In this document: positions 54,024 to 61,863 of the stretch, in pieces | How the letters are laid out: every line of letters begins with the position of its first letter | Position numbering within the stretch: position 1 is the stretch's first letter | Origin: Verrucomicrobia bacterium LW23 | GTDB taxonomy: Bacteria; Verrucomicrobiota; Verrucomicrobiia; Methylacidiphilales; UBA1321 | Reading direction: 5' to 3' | Assembly: GCA_003054695.1 (NCBI GenBank) | Contig: QAZA01000050.1 | Span: 434,001 to 498,000 of the forward strand | Length of the DNA: 64,000 bases | Position numbers and translations under genes: made by a program | Notes under the pieces: generated by a model | What the model saw: only the letters and a program-made list of their open reading frames with translations | Database searches by the model: none | Told to the model about the DNA's origin: nothing

Positions 54024-55025
54024 ATGAGCCGCTCTCCCAAAACTGCCTTTATTGGAATGCCCCGATTCCTCAAACGGGTCTATCCCGACGCTATGAGGCG
54101 AGAGATCGACGCAATCGCGCCGATTCTTGGGCGGGACATCGACGGCGAGCTATGGGCGAACGAGCTGTCCACCCTGGCGGATGTGGAGGTGCTCATGGGC
54201 ACCTGGGGCGTCCCTCGGCTGGACGCGGCCTTTCTCGACGCGGCGCCCCACCTCAAAGCCATCTTCTACGGGGCAGGCACAATCAAACACTTCGTGACGG
54301 ACGCCATGTATGAGCGCGGCATTGTCATCTCCAGTGCCGCGGAGGCCAACGCGGTTCCGGTGGCGGAGTTTACCCAGGCCGTCATCCTGCTGAGCCTGAA
54401 GCGGTACTGGCAGTTTACCGATAAGATACGCGAGCGCAGGCAGTGGGTAAGGGAGGGAGAATGCCCTGGCGCCTACCGGTCCGTTGTGGGGCTGGTATCC
54501 TTTGGCAGTATCGCAAAACGGACGGCCGCGCTTCTTGCCCGGCACGACCTCCGTCTGATCGCGTACGACCCTTATCTCTCCCAGGCTCACGCCCAGGAGT
54601 TTGGGGTGCGGCTGGTGACCCTTGAGGAACTGTTTCGCGAGAGCGACGTCGTCAGCCTCCACGCCCCGCTGCTTCCCGAAACCACCGGCCTGGTGGGCGA
54701 GAAGCTGCTGGCTACCATGAAGCAGGGAGCCACGCTTGTAAACACGTCCCGAGGCGCGATTATCAACGAGTGCGCCCTGGCGAAGGTCCTGTCGGAGCGA
54801 CGCGACCTGACCGCGGTGCTTGACGTTATGACCGAGGAACCCGCCGCGTCGGACAACCCGTTGCTCGGTATGCCCAACGTTCGGATTTCGCCACACATTG
54901 CGGGAAGCATGGGTGGCGAAGTGGAGCGGCTGGGGAGCTGGATGTTGGACGAGCTGAGGAGATATTGCGCGGGGGAAGCGCTGCTCCACCAGGTGCATGC
55001 GATTGATCTGGCTCGAATTGCCTGA
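54024..55025 (+). CDS. D-isomer-specific 2-hydroxyacid dehydrogenase
   Basis: 333 residues, cytosolic. The catalytic triad is complete: Arg243 in NTSRGAIINE, Glu272 in TEEPA, His291 in SPHIAGS. The NAD-binding loop is unusual, VVGLVSFGSIAKRTA rather than GxGxxG, and the acidic residue after strand 2 is Asp182 (AYDPYL), which favours NAD. It probably reduces a 2-oxo acid or oxidises a 2-hydroxy acid from sugar-acid breakdown, fitting its place at the end of the glycosidase operon. Start ATG at 54024 leads into TAFIGMPRFLKRVYPD. It faces the heparinase-like gene tail-to-tail, with palindromic repeat copy 2 between. Confidence 0.9.
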   Translation: MSRSPKTAFIGMPRFLKRVYPDAMRREIDAIAPILGRDIDGELWANELSTLADVEVLMGTWGVPRLDAAFLDAAPHLKAIFYGAGTIKHFVTDAMYERGIVISSAAEANAVPVAEFTQAVILLSLKRYWQFTDKIRERRQWVREGECPGAYRSVVGLVSFGSIAKRTAALLARHDLRLIAYDPYLSQAHAQEFGVRLVTLEELFRESDVVSLHAPLLPETTGLVGEKLLATMKQGATLVNTSRGAIINECALAKVLSERRDLTAVLDVMTEEPAASDNPLLGMPNVRISPHIAGSMGGEVERLGSWMLDELRRYCAGEALLHQVHAIDLARIA

Positions 55026-55047
55026 TGAGTCTGCCCATCTGCTCGTC

Positions 55048-55129
55048 CTTCGAGGGAAATCCCGCGTTGCTCGTCGGTCACGCATTTTACAAATGCGCTC
55101 CCTCGTCACGCCTTGGCTTTCCCTCGAAG
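55048..55129. repeat. Dispersed palindromic repeat, copy 2 (82 bp)
   Basis: CTTCGAGGGAAA (55048-55059) and TTTCCCTCGAAG (55118-55129) are perfect 12-bp arms. The centre is a hairpin CGCATTT-TAC-AAATGCG (about 55080-55096). The reverse complement of the core aligns to copy 1 at 44456-44619 with around 80% identity over about 50 bases, while the outer arms differ. Like copy 1 it lies between convergent gene ends. Confidence 0.85.
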
Positions 55130-55187
55130 CCCGGCGCTGCTGGGGCTCTCCCTCATGAAATTTCCAGGTTAGTCGAACTGCAAAACT

Positions 55188-58160
55188 TCAGCTGGCTGAC
55201 GCGCCCACCGGAACCTCCTCAGGCATTTCTGCCTGAGGAGTGAGCAGGTCAATGGATCGTCGCGCGGCGCAGGCGGTTTCCCAGTCGGAGTCGTTGACCC
55301 ACTTCTTCAACGTCGGCAGAGCGAACGGATCGCCGAGCAAACCGAGAATGTCGGCGGCGATCCGACGCGCGCCATAGAAGTCCTCGGGTGCCAGAACTGA
55401 GCAAATTTCCGGCACAGCGCTCGCGTCGCCAATGCGGCCGAGGGCGACCAGCGCGGCTTCCTTCAGGCGATATTTAGGAGGGTAATCGTCCGCCTTTATC
55501 TTCTGCACTGATTCCTCGCGAAGGATCTCGCACAAGATCGGAACCGCCCGCTGCGACTTGTGCCGGCCGAGCGCAAAGATGGCCAGGAGTCGCACGCCCC
55601 AGTCGGCGTCGCCCATGGCGGTAGCGATGAGCTTTTGCTCGACATCGCTCAGGGGCGCGTGCATCGCGAGCGCGCACGCTCGGCCGCGCTGTTCCGCCGA
55701 GCCATTCCAGTGGGGCGCTTCCGTTTCCGCGAGGGGAGACAAAACCTTGCGCAACATTTCCTCGGCAAGGGACATCGGGTCCGCGCCGCGAGTGGCGAAC
55801 GCTGCGTCCGACTTTGGCGAGGTACGAATCTTCCGCAGATCGATCGAGTGGGTGTGCGAACCGACCGTTACGTCGATTCTGTCACCTTGCCGTGTAACCG
55901 ACGGCGGCGCCACGTTGCGAGCGATGTGAAGCTTCACACTACCGCTCACGCGGCCGCGCTGGGGGAACATAATAGCGACATGCACTTCGCTCTTCCCCCG
56001 AACAAGCGCGGTTACGTCGACAAACGGAGCCATCAGGCGGGTGGATTCTCCGTGGTACGGGGACATTTCGGGGATCGGCACCGCGATTCCATCCACCCAC
56101 GCATAGAGACCGGAAGTCCGGGGCAGCTCCAACAGGTAATCGCGATCAGCGCCGCCTGCGGAGGCAGGCACCTCGCAGCTGCGGCAGAACCACATCTGAC
56201 CGCCCGAGCTGCTCTTCTCCCTGGTTGGGGCCTCGAAATAGCAATCGCAAAGTTCGCCATCGCGCCACTCGCCACCATTCGCCTCCTCCCGGGATGGCAC
56301 CGCGATTGAGTCGGCGCACTCTCCCCGGAGAATGGCCCTTTTGCGCCAGCCTGAAGTCCAGTCCGCCACCTCGTGACGAGCAAGCTGCGGCACAAGGATG
56401 GTGACAAACTCCACGGCATGGCCCCGCAGCGATTTCTGAAGCCAGTGGCACCTCGCCTCCAGAGTATTGGGATAGCCTGGCACGTCGTGCATGCTGAATC
56501 GGGCGGAATCGACCGAAATCACATCCAGCACCACGTGCTCTGCGGTCGTAAGCCTGGCCCCATACTCCGTGAGGCTGGCACCCCACCGCAGGACGAGTTG
56601 CCAGGTGAATTCATGGGAAGTCTCGGCCGCGATGGAATCCAGGATGACCCAAAGCCGGTCATCCACCAGTGCGGAACTGCGCACCATGGATTGGATATCG
56701 AACCGGTTTGCGTAAAAGGGCGCGACGTCCGCCGCCAACACCTGCAGCTCGTCAAGCGACTCCAGGCGCTGCAGGGTGCCGGTGACGACCTCCTCCGGAA
56801 CGTTCCGAAAACCGCCGCCGCTATTGGTGTGCTCGATGGCGCCATCCACAACAATGCAGCTGTGGGCGCCCAGAGAGCCGGCGGCCCAGCTCAGCACCCT
56901 GGGCTCCTTGAAGTACTGATGCAGGTACTGCATACGCGGGTCCCCGTTCAGCTCGTAAACGTCTTCCACGGCATTGCCGTCCACGGTGAGAAGCGAGCCC
57001 CACGCTTCCAGAAGCAGGGCGTTCGGGTTCATGTGGGCACGAATCGGCCGGCTTGATGCCAGATCCCACATCTGGAAGAGATGCAGCGTGGACATCTTGT
57101 TGAGCAACGCGCCTCCCACGCGATCCACAGCCCACGATCGGGGATAGCACTTTGCCCCCGACGCGGGAGGCGCGACCTGCGACGGGTCGGGCATCCAGAT
57201 CAGCATCCAGACATGATCATCGGCCATCCAGGCAAAGTGGCCCGCAAACTCCCAGCCCTCGCCAAAGAGGTAGTGATACGCGTACGAGGGGTCGCCGGTC
57301 CTGTGGGCCAGATAGCAGGCGGTTGTGCCGGCTTTGGGCAGCTGAAAACCATGCTGATCCCAGGCCGGCAGCACCCCGCTGGGCGGAACCAGCCGCGCGT
57401 TAAGCTCCAACACCTTGAGAGCAGAATTTGCGCTTGGGGCGAACTCGAGGTTCAGGTAATCCTCGCGCGTTATCGCCTCCATCACGGCGGTGCCCAGCGC
57501 CATCAGCGGGTCGGCGACGGCGACGATGTAGGTGCTCCCTTCTCCGCTGTATCCGTCGGGTGGCAGATAGGCGGTTTGCTGGTGCATGTGGGGCAAACCA
57601 ACCTCAAGCAGGTGTCTGGCCCGGGGATCGTTTCCGCGGCGAACTCCGAACAGGTAACCGATGGTGACCAGGTTGAGAGCCTGCGCAAGGCCCTGATTGT
57701 TCGCATGGGGCGGAACCCGATGGTGCAGAACAACATACGGGTACTTGAGGGAATCGGTGATAAAGTGGTCGGCCAGGCGCGCCTTCTCTTCTTCCGAAAA
57801 AACGCCGGAATCCCAAAGCCAGTCACAGGCGATCGCGCGCCGGACCATTGTAGCGGCGTAGATCCACGTGTCGAGATCCTGGGCGCCAACCTGCAGCGTG
57901 GCCTCGTAGTTGTCGAGCATCCACATCACGTCCCGGCGGGCGGCGTCCGCCCACTGCGGGCCGTCGATCAAGAGCGCGAACGCGGCGTGCAGAGGCATAT
58001 CGCCAGCCGTTCCCGGTCCGTACCAACGCACCGATCGCTTTTCGGCACGGGCAAGGGACAGGAAATGCTCCCATCGACGCTTCCAGTTTCCCTCAAAGTT
58101 TCTAATTTTAGCTCGAACTGCGGTGATATTATCGATGAGAAAAGGCGGGAGTGGCGTCAT
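55188..58160 (-). CDS. Heparinase II/III-like polysaccharide lyase with C-terminal HEAT repeats
   Basis: 990 residues. The N-terminal 370 residues form an alpha/alpha-toroid (WEHFLSLARAEKRS, WIYAATMVRRAIACDWLWD) with HHRVPPHANNQGLAQALNL and LPPDGYSGEGSTYIVAVADP, which supply Asn, Tyr and Glu residues typical of this lyase group. A beta-sandwich heparinase II/III-type region follows (CIVVDGAIEHTNSGGG, LVLRWGASLTEYG). The last 170 residues are HEAT-like repeats (DADWGVRLLAIFALGRHKSQ, LKEAALVALGRIGDASAVPE, GARRIAADILGLLGDPFALP). There is no signal peptide, so it should act in the cytosol on imported uronic-acid oligosaccharides. HEAT repeats fused to such a lyase are unusual. Own operator-like site 60 bp upstream. 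The 3' end faces the dehydrogenase gene. Confidence 0.82.
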   Translation of the reverse strand: MTPLPPFLIDNITAVRAKIRNFEGNWKRRWEHFLSLARAEKRSVRWYGPGTAGDMPLHAAFALLIDGPQWADAARRDVMWMLDNYEATLQVGAQDLDTWIYAATMVRRAIACDWLWDSGVFSEEEKARLADHFITDSLKYPYVVLHHRVPPHANNQGLAQALNLVTIGYLFGVRRGNDPRARHLLEVGLPHMHQQTAYLPPDGYSGEGSTYIVAVADPLMALGTAVMEAITREDYLNLEFAPSANSALKVLELNARLVPPSGVLPAWDQHGFQLPKAGTTACYLAHRTGDPSYAYHYLFGEGWEFAGHFAWMADDHVWMLIWMPDPSQVAPPASGAKCYPRSWAVDRVGGALLNKMSTLHLFQMWDLASSRPIRAHMNPNALLLEAWGSLLTVDGNAVEDVYELNGDPRMQYLHQYFKEPRVLSWAAGSLGAHSCIVVDGAIEHTNSGGGFRNVPEEVVTGTLQRLESLDELQVLAADVAPFYANRFDIQSMVRSSALVDDRLWVILDSIAAETSHEFTWQLVLRWGASLTEYGARLTTAEHVVLDVISVDSARFSMHDVPGYPNTLEARCHWLQKSLRGHAVEFVTILVPQLARHEVADWTSGWRKRAILRGECADSIAVPSREEANGGEWRDGELCDCYFEAPTREKSSSGGQMWFCRSCEVPASAGGADRDYLLELPRTSGLYAWVDGIAVPIPEMSPYHGESTRLMAPFVDVTALVRGKSEVHVAIMFPQRGRVSGSVKLHIARNVAPPSVTRQGDRIDVTVGSHTHSIDLRKIRTSPKSDAAFATRGADPMSLAEEMLRKVLSPLAETEAPHWNGSAEQRGRACALAMHAPLSDVEQKLIATAMGDADWGVRLLAIFALGRHKSQRAVPILCEILREESVQKIKADDYPPKYRLKEAALVALGRIGDASAVPEICSVLAPEDFYGARRIAADILGLLGDPFALPTLKKWVNDSDWETACAARRSIDLLTPQAEMPEEVPVGASAS

Positions 58161-58220
58161 ATCGCTGGCGGAAAGTAGAGAGAGAAAGTGAGGGGCGATG
58201 GGTTCATTTCGCGTCTGAAT

Positions 58221-58236
58221 ATATGAACGTTACTTT
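58221..58236. promoter_or_regulatory. Operator-like palindrome, site 6 (upstream of the heparinase-like gene)
   Basis: ATATGAACGTTACTTT: the left half-site and centre are exact to the consensus, the right half is weak. It is 60 bp before the heparinase-like start, in the 136-bp gap behind the LacI gene. Confidence 0.55.
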
Positions 58237-58296
58237 GAACCTCAGCAAAACTCCAGCAATTCTTGCACACGCGAGATGTCTCTCTGCGTAAGTTAC

Positions 58297-59367
58297 TCAG
58301 ACGCTGGCACTTCCAATTGTAGCGCCCTGAATAAAGCTTCCGCCAAGCACCATGGACTCGGTCTTCTTTTCAGGGTCGGCAAGCATCTTCAGCATCATTG
58401 CCCCCGCCGTCTTGCCCGCCTCGTAACGGTCGTAGCTCATTCCGCCCATTTTGATGGTGGCAACTTCCATCCGGGTATCCACGTCAAAACTCGCAATCGT
58501 TAGATCCTCGGGAATTCGCACGCCATCGCTCGCCAGCTTGTATGCCAGGCCGGGATCGAGCATGCCGCTCTGGGTAAGGATCGCCGAGGGGCGAAGCTCG
58601 GCAAACTGCCGCCACGCAACGTCGGGGTCGTAGCCAATCACATGCATCGGCTTGAGCCCGCTGGCCAACATTGTCTGGCAATAGCCGTGATAGCGATGGA
58701 TGGCGCTGAAGTGCAGGGGTATCCCGTCATCGGGCTCGTCGCCACCCTGCGCATTTCCCATCGCCCGCTGGTATAGCTCCCATGCTATCGGCCCCCAGAG
58801 AAACGCGATGCGGCGGTGCCCGAGCGCGATGAGCCGTTGCGTAAGGTCGCGACTGATCGCCAGTTCATCGCGGTGAAGGTTGTTCAGAGCATCAAAACGC
58901 CCGCTGTCCCACCACAGAATGGGCGTTTCGATCTGCGGCGTCCACAGATTGCGCATGGTCATGGGGCCGTGCTGCACCACAAGGCCATCAAAAAAATGTT
59001 CCTGCAGCGCGGGAGGCAGAGAGCCGTCGGATTTGAGCTCCACCTCGTGGATCTCCACCATGCTTAAATGATAGTTGTGCCTAATTAACGCATGGCTTAG
59101 CCCGATAATGAAGGGAAGCACGACGTAGTTGGCGATTTTCCCGTCGGCGGTGTAGTTCCACGCGACGAAACCGATCACTCGAGTGCTATGCGACCTCATC
59201 GACTGCGCGGACCTGTTGGGGCGATAGTTCTGCTTTTTGGCAACCTGACGTACCCGCTCCACCGTTTCGGGCTTATAGAGGTGATGGCGATCCCGATTCA
59301 GTATGTCTGATACTGTGTTGATCGAAAGCTCCGCTTCCGCTGCTATCTGTTTGAGGCCGGCACGCAT
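58297..59367 (-). CDS. LacI-family transcriptional regulator, candidate master regulator of the glycan locus
   Basis: 356 residues from the ATG at 59367. The helix-turn-helix reads LKQIAAEAELSINTVSDILN, followed by an uncommon spacer HLYKPETVERVRQVAKKQNY before RPNRSAQSMRS; the same spacer is found in the decayed paralogue at 41600-42256. The sensor domain includes TRVIGFVAWNY, HFFDGLVVQHGPMTMRN, LGHRRIAFLWGPIAWELYQR and IPEDLTIASFDVD. The ligand is probably a sugar released from the target polysaccharide. A TTG at 59406 would extend it by 13 residues. Operator-like site 7 is 113 bp upstream, consistent with autoregulation; the cassette operon is divergent, and the heparinase-like gene follows on the same strand. 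Confidence 0.92.
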   Translation of the reverse strand: MRAGLKQIAAEAELSINTVSDILNRDRHHLYKPETVERVRQVAKKQNYRPNRSAQSMRSHSTRVIGFVAWNYTADGKIANYVVLPFIIGLSHALIRHNYHLSMVEIHEVELKSDGSLPPALQEHFFDGLVVQHGPMTMRNLWTPQIETPILWWDSGRFDALNNLHRDELAISRDLTQRLIALGHRRIAFLWGPIAWELYQRAMGNAQGGDEPDDGIPLHFSAIHRYHGYCQTMLASGLKPMHVIGYDPDVAWRQFAELRPSAILTQSGMLDPGLAYKLASDGVRIPEDLTIASFDVDTRMEVATIKMGGMSYDRYEAGKTAGAMMLKMLADPEKKTESMVLGGSFIQGATIGSASV

Positions 59368-59479
59368 GGTAGTCTGTATGAACGATACTGGATCGACGCA
59401 AATCAACTGTGCCCACTTTTTGCCTGTCAGGAAAGGATTACTTCAGGGCTGTAGGAAATAACTGCGCCCCTCCGGAATA

Positions 59480-59495
59480 ATATGAACGTTACAAC
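59480..59495. promoter_or_regulatory. Operator-like palindrome, site 7 (upstream of the LacI gene)
   Basis: ATATGAACGTTACAAC: ten consecutive bases plus the following T match the consensus ATATGAACGTTCATAT, with a weak right half, as at site 6. It lies in the 393-bp LacI/cassette intergenic region, nearer to LacI. Confidence 0.55.
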
Positions 59496-59668
59496 ATGAG
59501 CGCGAGCCTGTTCCCGGGCGGGTATCTTGTGGCAGGCACTTGGTAAGGGGGGACCTGAAGCAACCTAACTCCACAACAGTCCGGATTGCTCTCTCAACAA
59601 GAGTGATTTTCGCGAAGTTGTTATCGTGCGGATCGAAATTTAGATTCAATATTTCATTGACTCCCGCG

Positions 59669-59684
59669 ATATTAACGGTCATAT
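59669..59684. promoter_or_regulatory. Operator-like palindrome, site 8 (upstream of the Verru_Chthon cassette)
   Basis: ATATTAACGGTCATAT, 14 of 16 to the consensus ATATGAACGTTCATAT and flanked by ATAT on both ends. It lies 76 bp before the cassette protein D start, so the cassette may be under the same control as the glycan genes. Nothing else recognisable is in 59496-59760. Confidence 0.58.
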
Positions 59685-59760
59685 TCCCTTCATCGAACGC
59701 GAGATCCCTCCCAGCCCAGTCGCTGCCATCCCGATCCCCCCTCCCCCCAAGGTGACTCCT

Positions 59761-60474
59761 ATGACGAAAGTTTCCTGTCGCACTTTCTCCCCATCACGCC
59801 GCACCCACAGTGGCCGTACGTCCGCCTTCACTCTCGTCGAGCTTCTGTGCGTGCTCGCCTGTATCGGCGCGTTATCCGCGCTTCTCGGTCCGACGCTTTC
59901 CAGCCTTGGCGGGTCTCAGCTCACCCGCGACGCCGTGAGCATCTCCGGGCAGTTTGACCAGGCGCGGACCTACGCGATGTCGCGGAGCACCTACGTATGG
60001 GTGGGAATCGTCGATGGAGACGGCTCGACGTCCGATCGCAGGGAGCTGCTCGTCTTCACGGTATCCTCGCGAGACGGCACCGACGTGCTAAGCGAGGCGA
60101 ATCTCATCCCCCTGGGCAGGGTGGCCACCTACAAAAGCAGTTCGCTCGCGGATATCTCGCAGCTGGATTTTGCTTCGAGAAAGCGGGACGACTCGGTGAC
60201 TCAGGTTGCCACCCTTGCGGCTTCGCAACCCGTGGTGAAGTTTCCCGCACCCTATGCCAAGTATAGCCCCGGGCAGGCCAACACGCGAGTGATTCAGATC
60301 AGCCCCTCGGGGGAGTTCCAGATCAGGCACTCGCAATCGGATGAATGGCTCCCGGCTCGCCGCCTGGAGGTCGGGCTTCAGCGCGCTACGGACTCCGGCA
60401 CCGTTCGGCTTCCGCAGTGCGCGTCGGTACAAATAGTGGGAATCACCGGCCAGACACAGGTGTTCCGCCCATGA
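59761..60474 (+). CDS. Verru_Chthon cassette protein D, prepilin-like
   Basis: 237 residues from the ATG at 59761 (a GTG at 59752 is possible). Prepilin leader with basic N-terminus and SAFTLVELLCVLACIGALSA: Ala22 precedes Phe23 instead of Gly, Glu27 at +5 is conserved. The body (VSISGQFDQARTYAMSRSTY) resembles GspH/FimT minor pseudopilins. Followed by three more cassette genes with overlaps or tiny gaps, in the D-B-C-A order described for the Verru_Chthon cassette of Verrucomicrobia; that family's function is not established. The stop codon overlaps the next start (ATGA). Expected location: inner membrane, possibly assembled into a pseudopilus. Confidence 0.85.
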   Translation: MTKVSCRTFSPSRRTHSGRTSAFTLVELLCVLACIGALSALLGPTLSSLGGSQLTRDAVSISGQFDQARTYAMSRSTYVWVGIVDGDGSTSDRRELLVFTVSSRDGTDVLSEANLIPLGRVATYKSSSLADISQLDFASRKRDDSVTQVATLAASQPVVKFPAPYAKYSPGQANTRVIQISPSGEFQIRHSQSDEWLPARRLEVGLQRATDSGTVRLPQCASVQIVGITGQTQVFRP

Positions 60475-60983
60475 TGGCGCCGAAGACATGGGGCCGGCGC
60501 GGGCGGCGCGGCTTCAGTCTCGTGGAGGTGGCCATCGCGCTGGGGGTGGTAGCCTTTTGCCTGGTGGCTATCGTGGGTATCCTGGTCGTTGGGCTCAAGT
60601 CGGTGGCAACCGCAACTCAGGAGCGTGCGGCGCTTGTGCTGGCGGACGCGGTGCTTGTCGATATCCGATCCACCCCGGCGCCCAAGCCGAAGCCGAGGGC
60701 GGCGCCGCCGCTCGACCAGCGGAAGTCCCCTCGCTACCAGATCCCGGTGCCGGACGCGGGTGATCCCCCGGTGACCGCCTATACTCTGTTTCTGACGGAT
60801 TCCGGCGTGACAACGGCAAACCCGGCTGAGTCTCAGTTCCGATTGACGATTACCCTTACTCCACCCCCCGCCGCGTCCAGAAGCGCCACTCACGTGCACG
60901 TGCGTTGCACGTGGCCGGGATCCGCGGATCCCGCTTTTCAGTCAAGCGCGGTGGAGACGACAACCCTCCTGGACAGAAATTGA
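60471..60983 (+). CDS. Verru_Chthon cassette protein B, prepilin-like
   Basis: 170 residues. ATG overlaps the stop of the preceding gene by four bases (ATGA), so translation is coupled. Classic prepilin leader GRRGRRGFSLVEVAIALGVV with Gly14/Phe15 and Glu19, and a long hydrophobic helix AFCLVAIVGILVVGLKSV, as in GspI/PilV-like pseudopilins. The Pro-rich middle (TPAPKPKPRAAPPLDQRKSP) is followed by a strand-rich end. It is the only one of the four with the canonical Gly before the cleavage site. Role unknown; by analogy a minor pseudopilin of the cassette assembly. Confidence 0.85.
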   Translation: MMAPKTWGRRGRRGFSLVEVAIALGVVAFCLVAIVGILVVGLKSVATATQERAALVLADAVLVDIRSTPAPKPKPRAAPPLDQRKSPRYQIPVPDAGDPPVTAYTLFLTDSGVTTANPAESQFRLTITLTPPPAASRSATHVHVRCTWPGSADPAFQSSAVETTTLLDRN

Positions 60984-60988
60984 ACGCC

Positions 60989-61855
60989 ATGCAACCCGGA
61001 GCGAAATCCCTGAAGGCATTCACTCTCATCGACCTGATGGTGTCGATGACGGTGATCAGCATCCTTACTTTGCTCCTGCTCTATCTCTTTGATGGCGCCA
61101 GCGAGACGTCGTCGAAAGGCGGCAGCCGAATCGACGCGGAGACCCAGGCGAGACAGGTTTTTGATCGGATCGCGATGGACATCCGGCACCTCGTCCGTCG
61201 CAACGATGTGGACGTGGCGTTTGACAAGAAGACCGCCACGGCAGCCGCGGCTGGAAACGACGAGCTCGCGTTTTACAGTGAAGTACGGGGCTTCGCGGAA
61301 CCGGGATCGCCTCCCCTGCGTCGCCTCAGCGTTGTCGGGTACAGGATGAACGACCTGCTGCAGCTGGAGCGCGGCGCCCGCCCACTTGCGTGGGATGGAA
61401 TGCGATTTTCCCCAACCGCCGCCCCTGTGCTTTCAAGCCCCAACTCTCTGCCGCCCGTGGATGTCGCGGGCGAAACCAGCAAGTACGAGGTCCTTGGCGA
61501 CCAGGTGCTGCGTTTTGAATACGGCTTCATCGTCAGCGCCGATCCTCTGGCAACGCCACCGAGGCCCGAGCCCATGCTCAGCGCCGTGCCGCCCGCATCC
61601 CTGGGTCAGATCGACGCGATTGTGGTGACTGTGGCGACTCTCGATTCGCGCGCGCGCCGAATGGTGGATGCCGACGGACTTGCCAGTCTCGCCAGGTGGC
61701 TGCCGGACTACCAGCAATCGAACGCCACCGCCGGCCAAACGATTGCTGGGATTTGGAACGGACTGGCTCAGGATGCGTCGCAATATCCTTCGGGCGTGCC
61801 CGCCGCCGCCGTGTCTTCCGTCCGGGTGTATCAGCGTTATTTCTACCTCAAATAG
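60989..61855 (+). CDS. Verru_Chthon cassette protein C, prepilin-like
   Basis: 288 residues from the ATG at 60989, 5 bp after the previous stop; the upstream open frame overlaps gene B and is not used. Leader SLKAFTLIDLMVSMTVISIL: Ala10/Phe11, and Asp15 replaces the near-invariant Glu at +5, which is unusual because this residue guides methylation and assembly. The body begins with GASETSSKGGSRIDAETQAR and VFDRIAMDIRHLVRR, similar to GspJ-like pseudopilins, and ends VRVYQRYFYLK. Eight bases separate it from gene A. Functional role unknown. Confidence 0.85.
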   Translation: MQPGAKSLKAFTLIDLMVSMTVISILTLLLLYLFDGASETSSKGGSRIDAETQARQVFDRIAMDIRHLVRRNDVDVAFDKKTATAAAAGNDELAFYSEVRGFAEPGSPPLRRLSVVGYRMNDLLQLERGARPLAWDGMRFSPTAAPVLSSPNSLPPVDVAGETSKYEVLGDQVLRFEYGFIVSADPLATPPRPEPMLSAVPPASLGQIDAIVVTVATLDSRARRMVDADGLASLARWLPDYQQSNATAGQTIAGIWNGLAQDASQYPSGVPAAAVSSVRVYQRYFYLK

Positions 61856-61863
61856 GATCTCCC

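Noticed and set aside
57081-58178. A 365-codon plus-strand open frame.
   Set aside because: Antisense to the heparinase-like gene, composition not protein-like, no domain recognised.
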